A stretch of DNA of 64,000 bases, taken from assembly GCF_900215435.1 (NCBI RefSeq), contig NZ_OCMY01000002.1:186001-250000 (forward strand). The letters are read 5' to 3'. Position numbers and translations under genes: made by a program. Shown piece after piece: positions 15,691 to 24,758 of this stretch (the first letter of the stretch is position 1; each line of letters opens with the position of its first letter). The notes beneath the pieces were generated by a model that saw only the letters and a program-made list of their open reading frames with translations, was not told the DNA's origin and searched no databases. Origin of the DNA: Candidatus Pantoea floridensis (lineage in GTDB: Bacteria; Pseudomonadota; Gammaproteobacteria; Enterobacterales; Enterobacteriaceae).

Positions 15691-16599
15691 ATGGATAAGT
15701 TTGAAACGCTGCTGCTGTTTACGCGTATTGTCGAGTTAGAAAGTTTCAGTCAGGCGGCAGATCAGCTAGGCGTGCCGCGCGCTACGGCCAGCAATGCGAT
15801 CAAACAGTTAGAAAAAAATCTTGAGTGCCGGCTGCTCGAAAGAACCACCCGTCATGTGCGGACTTCATTGGACGGTAAAGCTTTCTATGAGCGGTGCGTG
15901 CACATCCTTTCCGAACTTGATGACGCTGAGTCATCGTTGCGACATACGGTTGCGCGGCCGCGTGGCATTTTGCGGCTCGACCTCCATGGCGCGCATGCAA
16001 CGCGCATTGTGCTGCCGAATATCGATCAATTTCACCGTAGCTATCCGGATATTGAATTGGTGATCAGTAGCGGCGATAGGCTGGTTGATTTAGTGCGGGA
16101 AGGCGTTGACTGCGCAGTCAGAGCGGGAAAACTGCATGATTCCTCCCTGATGGCGCGTCATTTGGCCACGATGCCTCAAGTGATTTGCGCCAGTCCCGAT
16201 TACCTCGGACGCTTTGGTATGCCGCAGCATCCCGAAGAATTAATGGCGCATCAGTGCGTTAATTTTTTCTCGACCACGGGCGGCGTGAATTATTCCATTG
16301 AGCTAATTATCAATGGTAAAAAACAGGCGTTCTCGCCCAAAGGTTGGGTGACGGTAAACGATGCGGAAAACTATGTTATCTGTGCATTACGAGGGGCGGG
16401 ATTGGTGCAATTACCGCGTTATCACGTTGCGGAGGCGCTAGCGGACGGAAGATTGGTCGAGGTGCTCAACGCATGGCAAAGCCCTGGCATGGAGGTTTCC
16501 GCACTTTATCCGCAGCATCGCCAGCTGTCGCCCAGAGTGCGCGTCTTTATCGATTGGTTACTGAGCTTGTACAGTGCGACCTTCGCGGCGGAAAAATAA
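15691..16599 (+). CDS. LysR-family regulator, divergent from the SDR pair
   Basis: A 302-aa LysR protein of the DmlR/CrgA-like subgroup. The N-terminal HTH (ESFSQAADQLGVPRATASNA) is followed by the linker LECRLLERTTRHVRTSLDG and an effector domain with the characteristic RPRGILRLDLHGAHA region. The gene is divergent from the two SDR genes and probably controls them. A strong hairpin follows the stop codon and separates it from the convergent autotransporter gene. Confidence 0.93.
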   Translation: MDKFETLLLFTRIVELESFSQAADQLGVPRATASNAIKQLEKNLECRLLERTTRHVRTSLDGKAFYERCVHILSELDDAESSLRHTVARPRGILRLDLHGAHATRIVLPNIDQFHRSYPDIELVISSGDRLVDLVREGVDCAVRAGKLHDSSLMARHLATMPQVICASPDYLGRFGMPQHPEELMAHQCVNFFSTTGGVNYSIELIINGKKQAFSPKGWVTVNDAENYVICALRGAGLVQLPRYHVAEALADGRLVEVLNAWQSPGMEVSALYPQHRQLSPRVRVFIDWLLSLYSATFAAEK

Positions 16600-16608
16600 G
16601 GTAGTAAA

Positions 16609-16630
16609 AAAGCGTCCCGAAGGACGCTTT
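16609..16630. terminator. Bidirectional terminator between LysR and autotransporter genes
   Basis: AAAGCGTCC and GGACGCTTT form a 9-bp stem closed by a short CGA-type loop. An A-run precedes it and a T-rich run follows it, so it can terminate both the rightward LysR gene and the leftward autotransporter gene. Confidence 0.85.
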
Positions 16631-16641
16631 CTTTAATAGCA

Positions 16642-19600
16642 TCAGAAGCTCACTTTTACTCCGAGCAACGCGCTGGTATCCGAGTAGCCGCTGCCCCCCA
16701 TTTGCTGCGCTACGTTGCCCCACAGATTTACGCCGGGTTTGATTTGCCCCTCAATCCCTACCTTGAGCTCGCCGAGATTGCGCGTTCCTTTCTGCGTCAC
16801 ATTGACACCGTTAAGCTGGCTGCCAAATGCCCTGGAGTTAGCAATCCAGTTTGCCTCAACAAAGGGTTCAAAAGTACGGTTTTTACCGTCATCAATTGGG
16901 CTATGTCCCTTGATGAAAGCCCGCACGCCGAGGCGCGTCTGAATATTGCCGTCACCCGTGCCATCAACACGCGTACCATTCTTCTCGTGAATACTGTCAG
17001 CTTCCACGCCCATCCAGGTCAACTGAGCTTTTGGCTGAATGAAGTAACTTTCACGCGCATTTTTCTCACCCAGCTTCCAGGTGTAGCCACTTTCAACCGA
17101 TGTGGTTACCCCTTTCGACTTGTAGGATTCGGCAGCCAGCGAATCGCCTTTTACGTTGTTATCAAACCAGCTGTACTGCGCCCATGTATCAACGTATGCA
17201 CCGGTTTTTTCGAGGTTATTCTGCAGCCAGGTTCCATAGACACCCAGGCTATATCCGTTAATGCTGCCATCGGCTTTCTGCCCGGTAAGGCGATTGCGGC
17301 TATTGCTTTGCTGATTCGCATAACCCGCCATCAGGCCGAGATGGTAACGATCAGCACCATCAGCACTCCATTGCGCAATGTCGCCGCCCATCTGCATCAC
17401 ATAACGATTCGCCTGCGTTCTCATCTGGCCGCTACTGTCCGATGAACGCGTGTGGCCACCTACGTTACGCAGCCACATGCTGGTGACCTTTTCTTCACCG
17501 GTGATGGCGTCAACGTAATGCGTCTCACCTAGACGATCGTGCAGGCGCGTATTAAACAAAGTGTTGGCCGCCGCCATATTGGAGGCATAGGCGCTGGATT
17601 CCGGCCGATACACTTTTATCACATCCGGATCGGGCTTATTGCCGCCGCCCTCTTCTCCGCCGTCATTCAGGGTGTTCGAGAGATACCAGTTGCCCGCGTT
17701 GCGGCCTTCGCCACGTTCCAGATGATAATCATAGGCGCCCGCCACAATGCGTCCGTCCTGAATGAACTCACCGTCTGATGCGCCATTAACGCGGATCAGC
17801 TCGATGCCGTTGAGGGTCTTCGCCCCGCTGCCCCCGGCATTGTTTACGCTTACGCGGGTGCTGCCCGTGGTATCGCCATCGACCACCATTTTATCGGTGA
17901 CGGAACTGTCGTCACCGAGTGCCGTGTTAAACGTCAGGTGACCATAATTACCGACGTAATTGCCCGCTACGTGCAGCAGATTACCCGCCGGCGCGCCTGT
18001 GCGGCCGACAGTTATTTCGCCGGCGTTGCTCAGGCTACCACCAACGTTAAAAGTCATGATATCGGCAACGGTTCGCGCAACAGGCTTCAGCGCTCCTAAC
18101 AGCAGCATTCCCTGATTGTTCACGTTACCTGCGGTGCCGCCAAAGCCACCGGCCAGTGCGCCAGCAGCGATATTGAGGTTGCCGGAAGCCAGCGTAACGT
18201 TATTCCCTGAATCCCCTAACTGCAGGCCACCGGCGTTGACGTTAGTGTCACCGCTGAACTGCGCAGCCGACTGGGTTAACGTGACCACACCGCTGCCGTT
18301 TTGGTTCAGGCTGCCACTGCCCGTGATGATGTTGCCCAGCGTCCAGCTATCAGCTGAAGTCAGATTCAGTAAGCCTTCATTGCTGACGGTTGCGCTGCCG
18401 AGGCTGTTTTGGCGAGTCGCGGTCAATGTGGAGTCGCTATCGGTTGTGAACGTGCCCGAGAAGCCACTGTTATCACCTAACAGTCTGACATCGCTGGCGC
18501 TGGCTATCTGCGTCTCACCGCTGCCGCTCAGGCTGTTATACAGATCGCCCGCCGCGTTTTTGACTGCCAACAGCCCGTGGTTAACGATGCTGCCAATACC
18601 CAAGCCGGTAGTCTGATTGAGCTGGGCATCAGCACCCGCAGCAATCGAGGTTGTGGCGGAGAGCGCCGTATTACTGCCGTTTACCGTCAGCGTTCCGCCG
18701 TTCACGTTCAGCGCTCCGGTGCCCTGTAGCGCGCCGTCAACCGTTCCGCCATGGGTGATATCCAGCGTACCGCCGGCAATATTAACTGTCGATCCCGCTG
18801 CGGTGCTCAGCATGCCTACTGTTTGACGATGTCCGTTCATCTCAAAACCGCTGCCGGATGCCAGCGTCAGCTCAGAGGTTTGACCGAGCACATTGTCGTT
18901 GTTCATCAGCAAGGTGCCGCTGCGCACCGTGGTTTTACCCTGATAGTCGTTGTCCATGTTGGATAGCGAAACGGTTTGGCCTGCGCCGGTATCAATCGCC
19001 AGATCGCCCAGGCCGGTTAACTTCGCGCTCAAATCAGCTGAGTTGCCCGTTTGACCAAAGGCATTAAGTACCAGCGCATCATTACCCGTACCCATGAGAT
19101 CCAGTTTAGTTAATCCGTAGCTGGTGTAGAGACCATCACCCGCCGCGCCGCTGGTGAGACGATAGTCATATGTCGCCATCGCGACAATCTCGCCATCCTG
19201 AATAACGTTGCGCTCTAGTGCATCAGTAATCAGATTACCCGACTGATCGCGCAGTTCCAGATTGCCGCCGCTGCCGGTCACCACGCCATCGCTGCCCGCT
19301 AATTTAATTCCGAGATCCCCTTCATCCTGTTGCAACAGCGAAACGGTATCCGGTGGCAATACGTGGTGGTTACTCACTGAGCCTGCGTTGATGGCCACCG
19401 TTCCGCGGCCATCAATATCCAGTTCGTTTTGCGCTTGCACCGTGCCTTTCGCTACGGTCTCGCCTGGCGTTCCGGTATCAAACGACACCGTGCCGCCATC
19501 AAAGCGCAAACCACCGATGTTTTGCGTGCCGTCAGCGACACGGATATGGCTACCACTGCCCGCCTGCAGCAGGGCGCGGGTCAGCGCCTGCGTGTTTAAA

Positions 19601-22600
19601 CCGTCAAGATTTAAGCTGGCGTCGCTCAGCGCCAGTGTCCCGGTAAAGCTGTTGCTGGCGTTATTGGCGGTAAAATCAAAGGTATTACCCGCCGTACTCG
19701 CCGCAATCGTGCCGCTACCGCTGATGTGGCTGGCAAATTGCGTATCGCCGCTCTGTTTTAATGCGAGAGTGCTGCCAGCAGCGATCGCAAATCCGGTCCC
19801 AGCGGCATCGTCATTGGCATCGCCTAACGGCAACAGAATGTTGTCTAGCGTCAGAGTTGCGTTATCCGAAAGGGTAATCGCTTCGAAACCGCTGATAGTT
19901 TTGCCGGTTTGCGCCAGCGTCAATTGACTGTTGCGCAGATTGAGTTTGTCATTACCCGCTCCTGCATCGAGCGAGTCAAACACATTGCTATCCGTGGCAT
20001 CGATGTTAACCAGGTTAAAAATGTCATCGCCGCCTGCGCTGGTGATATCGGTGGCGGTGCTGCCATGCTGCAAATCAACGGTGTGATTGTTAGCCGTCGT
20101 CAGGTTGACCTGGCCGATAATATTGCCACCCTGCGCGTTAACAAAATGCACGCCAGAAAGGCCGCTGGTGATTTCCAATGCGACCTGCGCTGCCGAGTTC
20201 GCTATGATGTCGCCGCGATTAATGAAGCTGCCAACGTAGCCGTTATTCACATCGACCACCGGGCTGGCTGAAGAGATTGATACCAACCGACCGCTCTGCT
20301 CAACGACTGCGCTGGTGCCGCCCACTTTCAACGCCGGGCCGCCGGCAGCGTCATTGACGTTGACGCTGGCGCCCGATTTAACATCGCCCTTCAGGTTAGT
20401 CACGATGCCGCTCCCCGACGCATGATTGACATCAATCACCAGATTCCGCGAACTCGACATGTCCAGCGCGCCATCAGCAGTTGAGCCATCCGCATTCTGG
20501 AACAGCAGGCCGCTGCCGCTGCCGTTAACGTTGATAATCCCACTGTTCTCAGCGGCCATGCTGGCTGCCGTGCGCACACCGGCACCGTTATCTACCGTGA
20601 TGTGCGTATTGTCGAGTTTAATACCGGCAATTTCGGCCTTATTCTCAATGGCGTTGCCGGTGGCGACCGGATCCATACTGATGCGGGCGTCTTTAACGAT
20701 TAATCCGGTTGCCCCGGTATCCAGCAGAATGCCATGGGCGCTGCCGCTGGCTTTTACCTGACCCAAACCGTCCAGCGTCAGGTTTGCGCCACTGCCCACG
20801 TTTATCGCGGCGACGCCATCGCTGGCAGCAATGGTGCCGGTATTCGTGACGGCCGAGTTTGCGCCCTGAATATTGACGGCAACGCCATTCACATTGATAT
20901 TGCCGCTGTTATTCAGCGTACCGCCCTCAACCAGCACACCGGTGGTACCCGCGGTAGTGAAGTCAATGCTACCCTGATGGTCGAGCTTTCCGCCGTTGCG
21001 TGCGATATAACCAATGGCATTAGCCGCAGTATTGGCGCTGGTGAGGTTCGCCAGGCTGGTAAGAACGGCTCTGCCCACCTGACTACGGTTACCGACAATA
21101 TCGGTATAGCTGCCGTCAACAATCCCTGCAGAACTGCCTGCTCCTGAAAGCGTTAGGTCAGTTTCATCGGAAAGCGTTCCTTTGGCTGAGCCTTCAACGC
21201 GAACACCCGTTGCACCTTCGCCCGAAACGAGGATCGTCATCTTGCCGGTATCCAGTGTGCTTTGATTGGCATTGCTGGTTACCAGCAATGCCGTGGCATT
21301 TTTACCGCTGGCATCAATGCGGGTGGAGCTTGCGGAACCGTCAAAGCTGGCTCCCCCATCAATACGATACAGTGTGGAGCCTTCCGCGTTAGCAGCCTGG
21401 GTGGTGGCTGAACCATCGATAATCTTCGAACCTGCACCATATACGTAGTAACCGGTCTGGTTTTTACCGTTAAAACGCATCTCACCATTATCCGCGATAT
21501 CGACGGTGCCGCCGTTGCGCGCGTGCGCTCCAATGGCGCCATCACCGTTAAGATTAATGATGCCGCCATTGGTCGCTATTGCACGTTGGCCGTCAGCCCA
21601 CATGCCATAATTGGCGGTTTTCGACACCGCATCCACACCTTCCGTGATGTTGATGGTTCCTTTGTTCGTCACCACGGTAGTACCACTGTCCGTATCGACA
21701 GAATTCGCCATTAAACCAACCGCATTAACACCGTTAAGTGTGATAGTGCCGCTGTTAAGCACATTTTTAGCGCTGGCAAAACCCATCATTGCAATGTTTT
21801 GCAACGGCGCGGCGCCACCGGTTTTGCCATTGATAGTGATATCGCCTTTATTCTCGGCTTTTGCGCCACCCCCTTGAACAATGACGCCATAGGCGCCTTG
21901 GGTAAGTGAACCTAGGGTTAAATTCCCGCCTGCCTCGTTGGTAAATTCTGCATAACCACGCACCGTCACCAAACGGTTATTAGGTGAATTGACCTCGAGA
22001 TCATTAACCGCTTCACCAATGTTACGCTGTGCCTCACGTCCAAGATAAACAGTACCTTCGTTACGGAAAGTCGCGTTATCCTCCATCAGCACGCCATGGG
22101 AATAGGTTGAGTAGATCGAACCGTTCTTTTCCGCAGCATAAATATTGATATTCCCGCTATTCACCAGGCTGGAATTGTTGTTGAGGCTAATGCCAATGTT
22201 TGCGACATAATTTCCTGCCGGGGCAACATTAATTACACCGCTATTATTGATGATCGCGTTATTGGCGGTGATGGCATTTTTCTGTCCACCGCTATAGAAA
22301 CTGCCAATTGGCATTCCCGGTGAAGTCTCATACTCCATCATCTCTTTGTTGGTGCCGGCATCAATGACGCCGAAATTATTGACGACGCTATCTCTGGCCG
22401 TAATCACCGCATTATCTGCACTGGAGTTAGAAAAAAGACCTATCGAACCATAGTTATTTAATGTTGCGCCATTGACTAAGCGAATGAGAGAGATGTCGGT
22501 ATTGAAACCCTGGATTGAGGCATCAGTGTCAACGTTTATGGTGGCTGCGCCACCATCCCCCAAAATATAAGCAACGCCTACCGTGCCCACCCCTAAACGG

Positions 22601-23616
22601 GAGGCATCATCATCGGCAATTTTATCATCAACATAGATAAGCTTTTCAGTCTGTGAATAGGCCTTTTCAAATTCAGATTGATACTGGCTGGCTGGTAGTG
22701 CGCCACTCTGCACGGCGCTAATTAGCGCGCTATTATAATTTTTTAAATCATCAATGTTATTAACGCTCTGATTGCCTATCGCACTGGAGAAGTCGCCGCT
22801 AAAACCTGAAGAAAACTTCAAAACAGGAACGTCAGACTTTTTTGAGGTGTTGCGGAAGTTTCCGAGATGAACCACGGTTTTGCTGAGATAATTCAAGGTG
22901 GCAGGAGCTGCTGCGTTAGTTGAACTGACTTTAAACACAGACGATGTCTGATTCTTGCCCTTCATGAAAAGCTCAAGGCGGTTGTTCAGATCGTTAAACC
23001 AAAGGGGACCGGTCGCTCCCCCCACATCCACCTCCAGATTTCCCCCTGACTCAACCTGGATCAAATTACGATCTACATACTGACCATCAACGCCCACCGC
23101 ATAGTGCTGAACAAACTCGCTACCGCTGAGGGAAACATTTCTTAGTTGAGCATTGTCGTAACCCTGAAACGTAATGGTATTACCGGTGGTAGGATCGATA
23201 TATTCATAGCCAATGCGATTACCAAACGCCAGATATCCCTCATCGAGATAATTAACGCCATCACCGGTTAATAACCCCAGGGCGTTAGCCTGTGCCAACG
23301 TCATTGATCGGTAACCTTTATCACCCGATTTAATACTACTCCAGTTGGCAGAGGTCAGTTTATCACTGCCAGTAATGCGCTGAATATGCCCCCCATCTGG
23401 CGCATCAAAATCATCTAAATCAATATCAACAGCCACTGTAGGCGCGCTGAGAGCCAATGCCAATGCCCCCGTAGTCAATATACCCGCGTGACGTAACTGC
23501 ACGCCAGATTGCTTAGCGCCACCGCTGGATGACTTACTTTTCCCTTTGGTTAATTCTGAGGTGACATCAAAACGCTGTAACGCACTATTCCACTTAACTC
23601 TAAAAATCTTATTCAC
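16642..23616 (-). CDS. Giant ESPR-type autotransporter (type Va) adhesin-like protein
   Basis: About 2324 aa. The N-terminus, MNKIFRVKWNSALQRFDVTS, is an extended signal peptide region (ESPR), followed by a hydrophobic signal core (GILTTGALALALSAPTVAVD). The long passenger is repeat-rich beta-helix-type sequence with many N-N-G, G-T-I and LxGxGxL rungs. Residues from about 2040 (PESSAYASNMAAANTLFNTR) to the terminal VSF form the outer-membrane beta-barrel with its aromatic C-terminus. The GTG start at 23616 gives the exact ESPR and has AAGGA upstream. It is divergent from an EvgAS-like two-component system that may regulate it. A role in adhesion or biofilm is inferred; no protease motif is seen. 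Confidence 0.93.
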   Translation of the reverse strand: MNKIFRVKWNSALQRFDVTSELTKGKSKSSSGGAKQSGVQLRHAGILTTGALALALSAPTVAVDIDLDDFDAPDGGHIQRITGSDKLTSANWSSIKSGDKGYRSMTLAQANALGLLTGDGVNYLDEGYLAFGNRIGYEYIDPTTGNTITFQGYDNAQLRNVSLSGSEFVQHYAVGVDGQYVDRNLIQVESGGNLEVDVGGATGPLWFNDLNNRLELFMKGKNQTSSVFKVSSTNAAAPATLNYLSKTVVHLGNFRNTSKKSDVPVLKFSSGFSGDFSSAIGNQSVNNIDDLKNYNSALISAVQSGALPASQYQSEFEKAYSQTEKLIYVDDKIADDDASRLGVGTVGVAYILGDGGAATINVDTDASIQGFNTDISLIRLVNGATLNNYGSIGLFSNSSADNAVITARDSVVNNFGVIDAGTNKEMMEYETSPGMPIGSFYSGGQKNAITANNAIINNSGVINVAPAGNYVANIGISLNNNSSLVNSGNINIYAAEKNGSIYSTYSHGVLMEDNATFRNEGTVYLGREAQRNIGEAVNDLEVNSPNNRLVTVRGYAEFTNEAGGNLTLGSLTQGAYGVIVQGGGAKAENKGDITINGKTGGAAPLQNIAMMGFASAKNVLNSGTITLNGVNAVGLMANSVDTDSGTTVVTNKGTINITEGVDAVSKTANYGMWADGQRAIATNGGIINLNGDGAIGAHARNGGTVDIADNGEMRFNGKNQTGYYVYGAGSKIIDGSATTQAANAEGSTLYRIDGGASFDGSASSTRIDASGKNATALLVTSNANQSTLDTGKMTILVSGEGATGVRVEGSAKGTLSDETDLTLSGAGSSAGIVDGSYTDIVGNRSQVGRAVLTSLANLTSANTAANAIGYIARNGGKLDHQGSIDFTTAGTTGVLVEGGTLNNSGNINVNGVAVNIQGANSAVTNTGTIAASDGVAAINVGSGANLTLDGLGQVKASGSAHGILLDTGATGLIVKDARISMDPVATGNAIENKAEIAGIKLDNTHITVDNGAGVRTAASMAAENSGIINVNGSGSGLLFQNADGSTADGALDMSSSRNLVIDVNHASGSGIVTNLKGDVKSGASVNVNDAAGGPALKVGGTSAVVEQSGRLVSISSASPVVDVNNGYVGSFINRGDIIANSAAQVALEITSGLSGVHFVNAQGGNIIGQVNLTTANNHTVDLQHGSTATDITSAGGDDIFNLVNIDATDSNVFDSLDAGAGNDKLNLRNSQLTLAQTGKTISGFEAITLSDNATLTLDNILLPLGDANDDAAGTGFAIAAGSTLALKQSGDTQFASHISGSGTIAASTAGNTFDFTANNASNSFTGTLALSDASLNLDGLNTQALTRALLQAGSGSHIRVADGTQNIGGLRFDGGTVSFDTGTPGETVAKGTVQAQNELDIDGRGTVAINAGSVSNHHVLPPDTVSLLQQDEGDLGIKLAGSDGVVTGSGGNLELRDQSGNLITDALERNVIQDGEIVAMATYDYRLTSGAAGDGLYTSYGLTKLDLMGTGNDALVLNAFGQTGNSADLSAKLTGLGDLAIDTGAGQTVSLSNMDNDYQGKTTVRSGTLLMNNDNVLGQTSELTLASGSGFEMNGHRQTVGMLSTAAGSTVNIAGGTLDITHGGTVDGALQGTGALNVNGGTLTVNGSNTALSATTSIAAGADAQLNQTTGLGIGSIVNHGLLAVKNAAGDLYNSLSGSGETQIASASDVRLLGDNSGFSGTFTTDSDSTLTATRQNSLGSATVSNEGLLNLTSADSWTLGNIITGSGSLNQNGSGVVTLTQSAAQFSGDTNVNAGGLQLGDSGNNVTLASGNLNIAAGALAGGFGGTAGNVNNQGMLLLGALKPVARTVADIMTFNVGGSLSNAGEITVGRTGAPAGNLLHVAGNYVGNYGHLTFNTALGDDSSVTDKMVVDGDTTGSTRVSVNNAGGSGAKTLNGIELIRVNGASDGEFIQDGRIVAGAYDYHLERGEGRNAGNWYLSNTLNDGGEEGGGNKPDPDVIKVYRPESSAYASNMAAANTLFNTRLHDRLGETHYVDAITGEEKVTSMWLRNVGGHTRSSDSSGQMRTQANRYVMQMGGDIAQWSADGADRYHLGLMAGYANQQSNSRNRLTGQKADGSINGYSLGVYGTWLQNNLEKTGAYVDTWAQYSWFDNNVKGDSLAAESYKSKGVTTSVESGYTWKLGEKNARESYFIQPKAQLTWMGVEADSIHEKNGTRVDGTGDGNIQTRLGVRAFIKGHSPIDDGKNRTFEPFVEANWIANSRAFGSQLNGVNVTQKGTRNLGELKVGIEGQIKPGVNLWGNVAQQMGGSGYSDTSALLGVKVSF

Positions 23617-23688
23617 GATCAATCCTTATTAATGCAGGGTACAGCAAGGCCTACCCTGTTGCAGGTATATTGAGAAGCTATTTTGAGG

Positions 23689-23817
23689 TTATTTAATAAG
23701 AAGCAACGAGGTTGTTAACAGCCAAAACCCGATGCAAAACATGAATAATGCGATCCATGTGGTTGAACGTATATTTGATTTGAAATGATAATTTGTGGTG
23801 GCGCGTAAGTTTTTCAT
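23689..23817 (-). CDS. 42-aa membrane micro-protein upstream of the autotransporter
   Basis: A frame too short for most gene callers encodes 42 residues: a basic, polar N-terminus (MKNLRATTNYHFKSNIRSTT) and one hydrophobic helix (WIALFMFCIGFWLLTTSLLL) ending in IK. AGGA lies eight bases before the ATG. It sits 72 bases upstream of the autotransporter on the same strand, so it should share its transcript. It could be an inner-membrane helper, a translation-coupled leader or unrelated; I know of no family for it. Confidence 0.6.
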   Translation of the reverse strand: MKNLRATTNYHFKSNIRSTTWIALFMFCIGFWLLTTSLLLIK

Positions 23818-24134
23818 GATATTCCTGCTACATCGTTAATTAAAAACATGGCAGAGGACATCATTACACCCGTGCGTCTTTAGCCATGACTGAACGTGAC
23901 AAGTCTGTCATTTTGGGCGTACTAACGGAATAAGATGATCTTACAGCCGCTGTAGGAACAGGACTACAAATACGAGGGATAATCTTACTTAGCAAAAAGT
24001 ATTCTATTTTCCAGGCGTAGATGTAATTAAGTGTAGGAAATGGACTACGTTTTAATATTTATGATTGTATAACTGTTATTCTCAGGCTAGCATTTATGGA
24101 TGTAAGAAATGTCTTGATATTGACAGGGAGGGAC
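23818..24134. other. AT-rich divergent control region between autotransporter and EvgAS-like genes
   Basis: A 317-base, strongly AT-rich stretch without a gene. It holds two direct copies of a 17-base element, TGTAGGAACAGGACTAC (23951) and TGTAGGAAATGGACTAC (24032), 81 bases apart, and must contain the promoters for both divergent transcription units. The region is the natural binding area for the LuxR-type regulator encoded to its right. Confidence 0.55.
23938..23958. promoter_or_regulatory. EvgA-box-like inverted repeat
   Basis: ATCTTACA, five bases, TGTAGGAA. The arms pair at six of eight positions, and the right arm fits the half site of the E. coli EvgA box as I remember it (TGTARGAA). 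A second right-arm copy lies at 24032-24039. The site is in front of a gene for an EvgA-like regulator, so autoregulation is plausible. Confidence 0.5.
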
Positions 24135-24758
24135 ATGGCTACGTTCATCGTTGTAGATGATCATCCTTTGGCGCGCCTTGCTATTCGAATGATACTGGAA
24201 AAAAGTGATCATCAGGTGCTTGCCGAAGCGGGGGATGGTGATGTCGTTCAGCAATTATTGAACAGCCATAAACCGGATGCGTTGATTCTCGACATAGATC
24301 TGCCTGGCATCAATGGCATTGATGTGATCGCGGCGTTGCGTGCCACAGGAAACCGCACACCGATCGTGGTTATGAGCGGTAAAAATGCCGATTACTATGC
24401 AGTTGAGAGCATGAAAGCCGGTGCTAACGGCTTTATTAGTAAGCAGAATAATCTTGAGGGGTTGCTATTGGCCGTCAACGCCGTGCTCTCTGGCTATGGC
24501 TATTTTCCTTTACGGATGCACGCCACTTACGACGTCTCCGCACATGCCAGCGACAGCGATAAAATTCGCCTTTTATCCAAGCGGGAATTTGAAGTGCTGC
24601 GCTATCTTGCCGAGGGTAAAGAGATCATTTCCATCGCCGGCAGAATGAAAATTAGCAATAAAACCGTCAGTACTTATAAAGCGAGGCTGATGGATAAACT
24701 CGGTCTAAAAAATCAACGGGATCTGCTCGAGTTTGCCCGCAGGAATAATATCAATTGA
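24135..24758 (+). CDS. EvgA-like response regulator (NarL/LuxR type)
   Basis: A 207-aa response regulator. The receiver has the acidic pair at VVDDHPLARLAIRMI, the phosphoacceptor Asp53 in LILDIDLPGING, and KQN as the conserved Lys region. The C-terminal LuxR HTH is at about 145-200 (LSKREFEVLRYLAEGKEIIS and ISNKTVSTYKARLMDKL). It resembles E. coli EvgA along its whole length. The ATG at 24135 has GGGAGGGAC directly upstream, better than the upstream ATG at 24096. The stop overlaps the kinase start (TGATG), so the pair is translationally coupled. The divergent autotransporter is an obvious candidate target. Confidence 0.9.
   Translation: MATFIVVDDHPLARLAIRMILEKSDHQVLAEAGDGDVVQQLLNSHKPDALILDIDLPGINGIDVIAALRATGNRTPIVVMSGKNADYYAVESMKAGANGFISKQNNLEGLLLAVNAVLSGYGYFPLRMHATYDVSAHASDSDKIRLLSKREFEVLRYLAEGKEIISIAGRMKISNKTVSTYKARLMDKLGLKNQRDLLEFARRNNIN

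Noticed and set aside
17539..21877. Many plus-strand open frames of 60-221 codons inside the autotransporter region
   Set aside because: They are antisense shadows of the repeat-rich passenger. Their Pro/Ala/Val/Ser-rich composition results from the Gly/Asn/Thr/Ala codons on the coding strand.
16642..23616. Passenger repeats considered as a tandem-repeat array or CRISPR
   Set aside because: The repetition is at the level of beta-helix rungs with varied DNA. There are no identical repeat-spacer units; no CRISPR array or cas gene is seen anywhere in the window.
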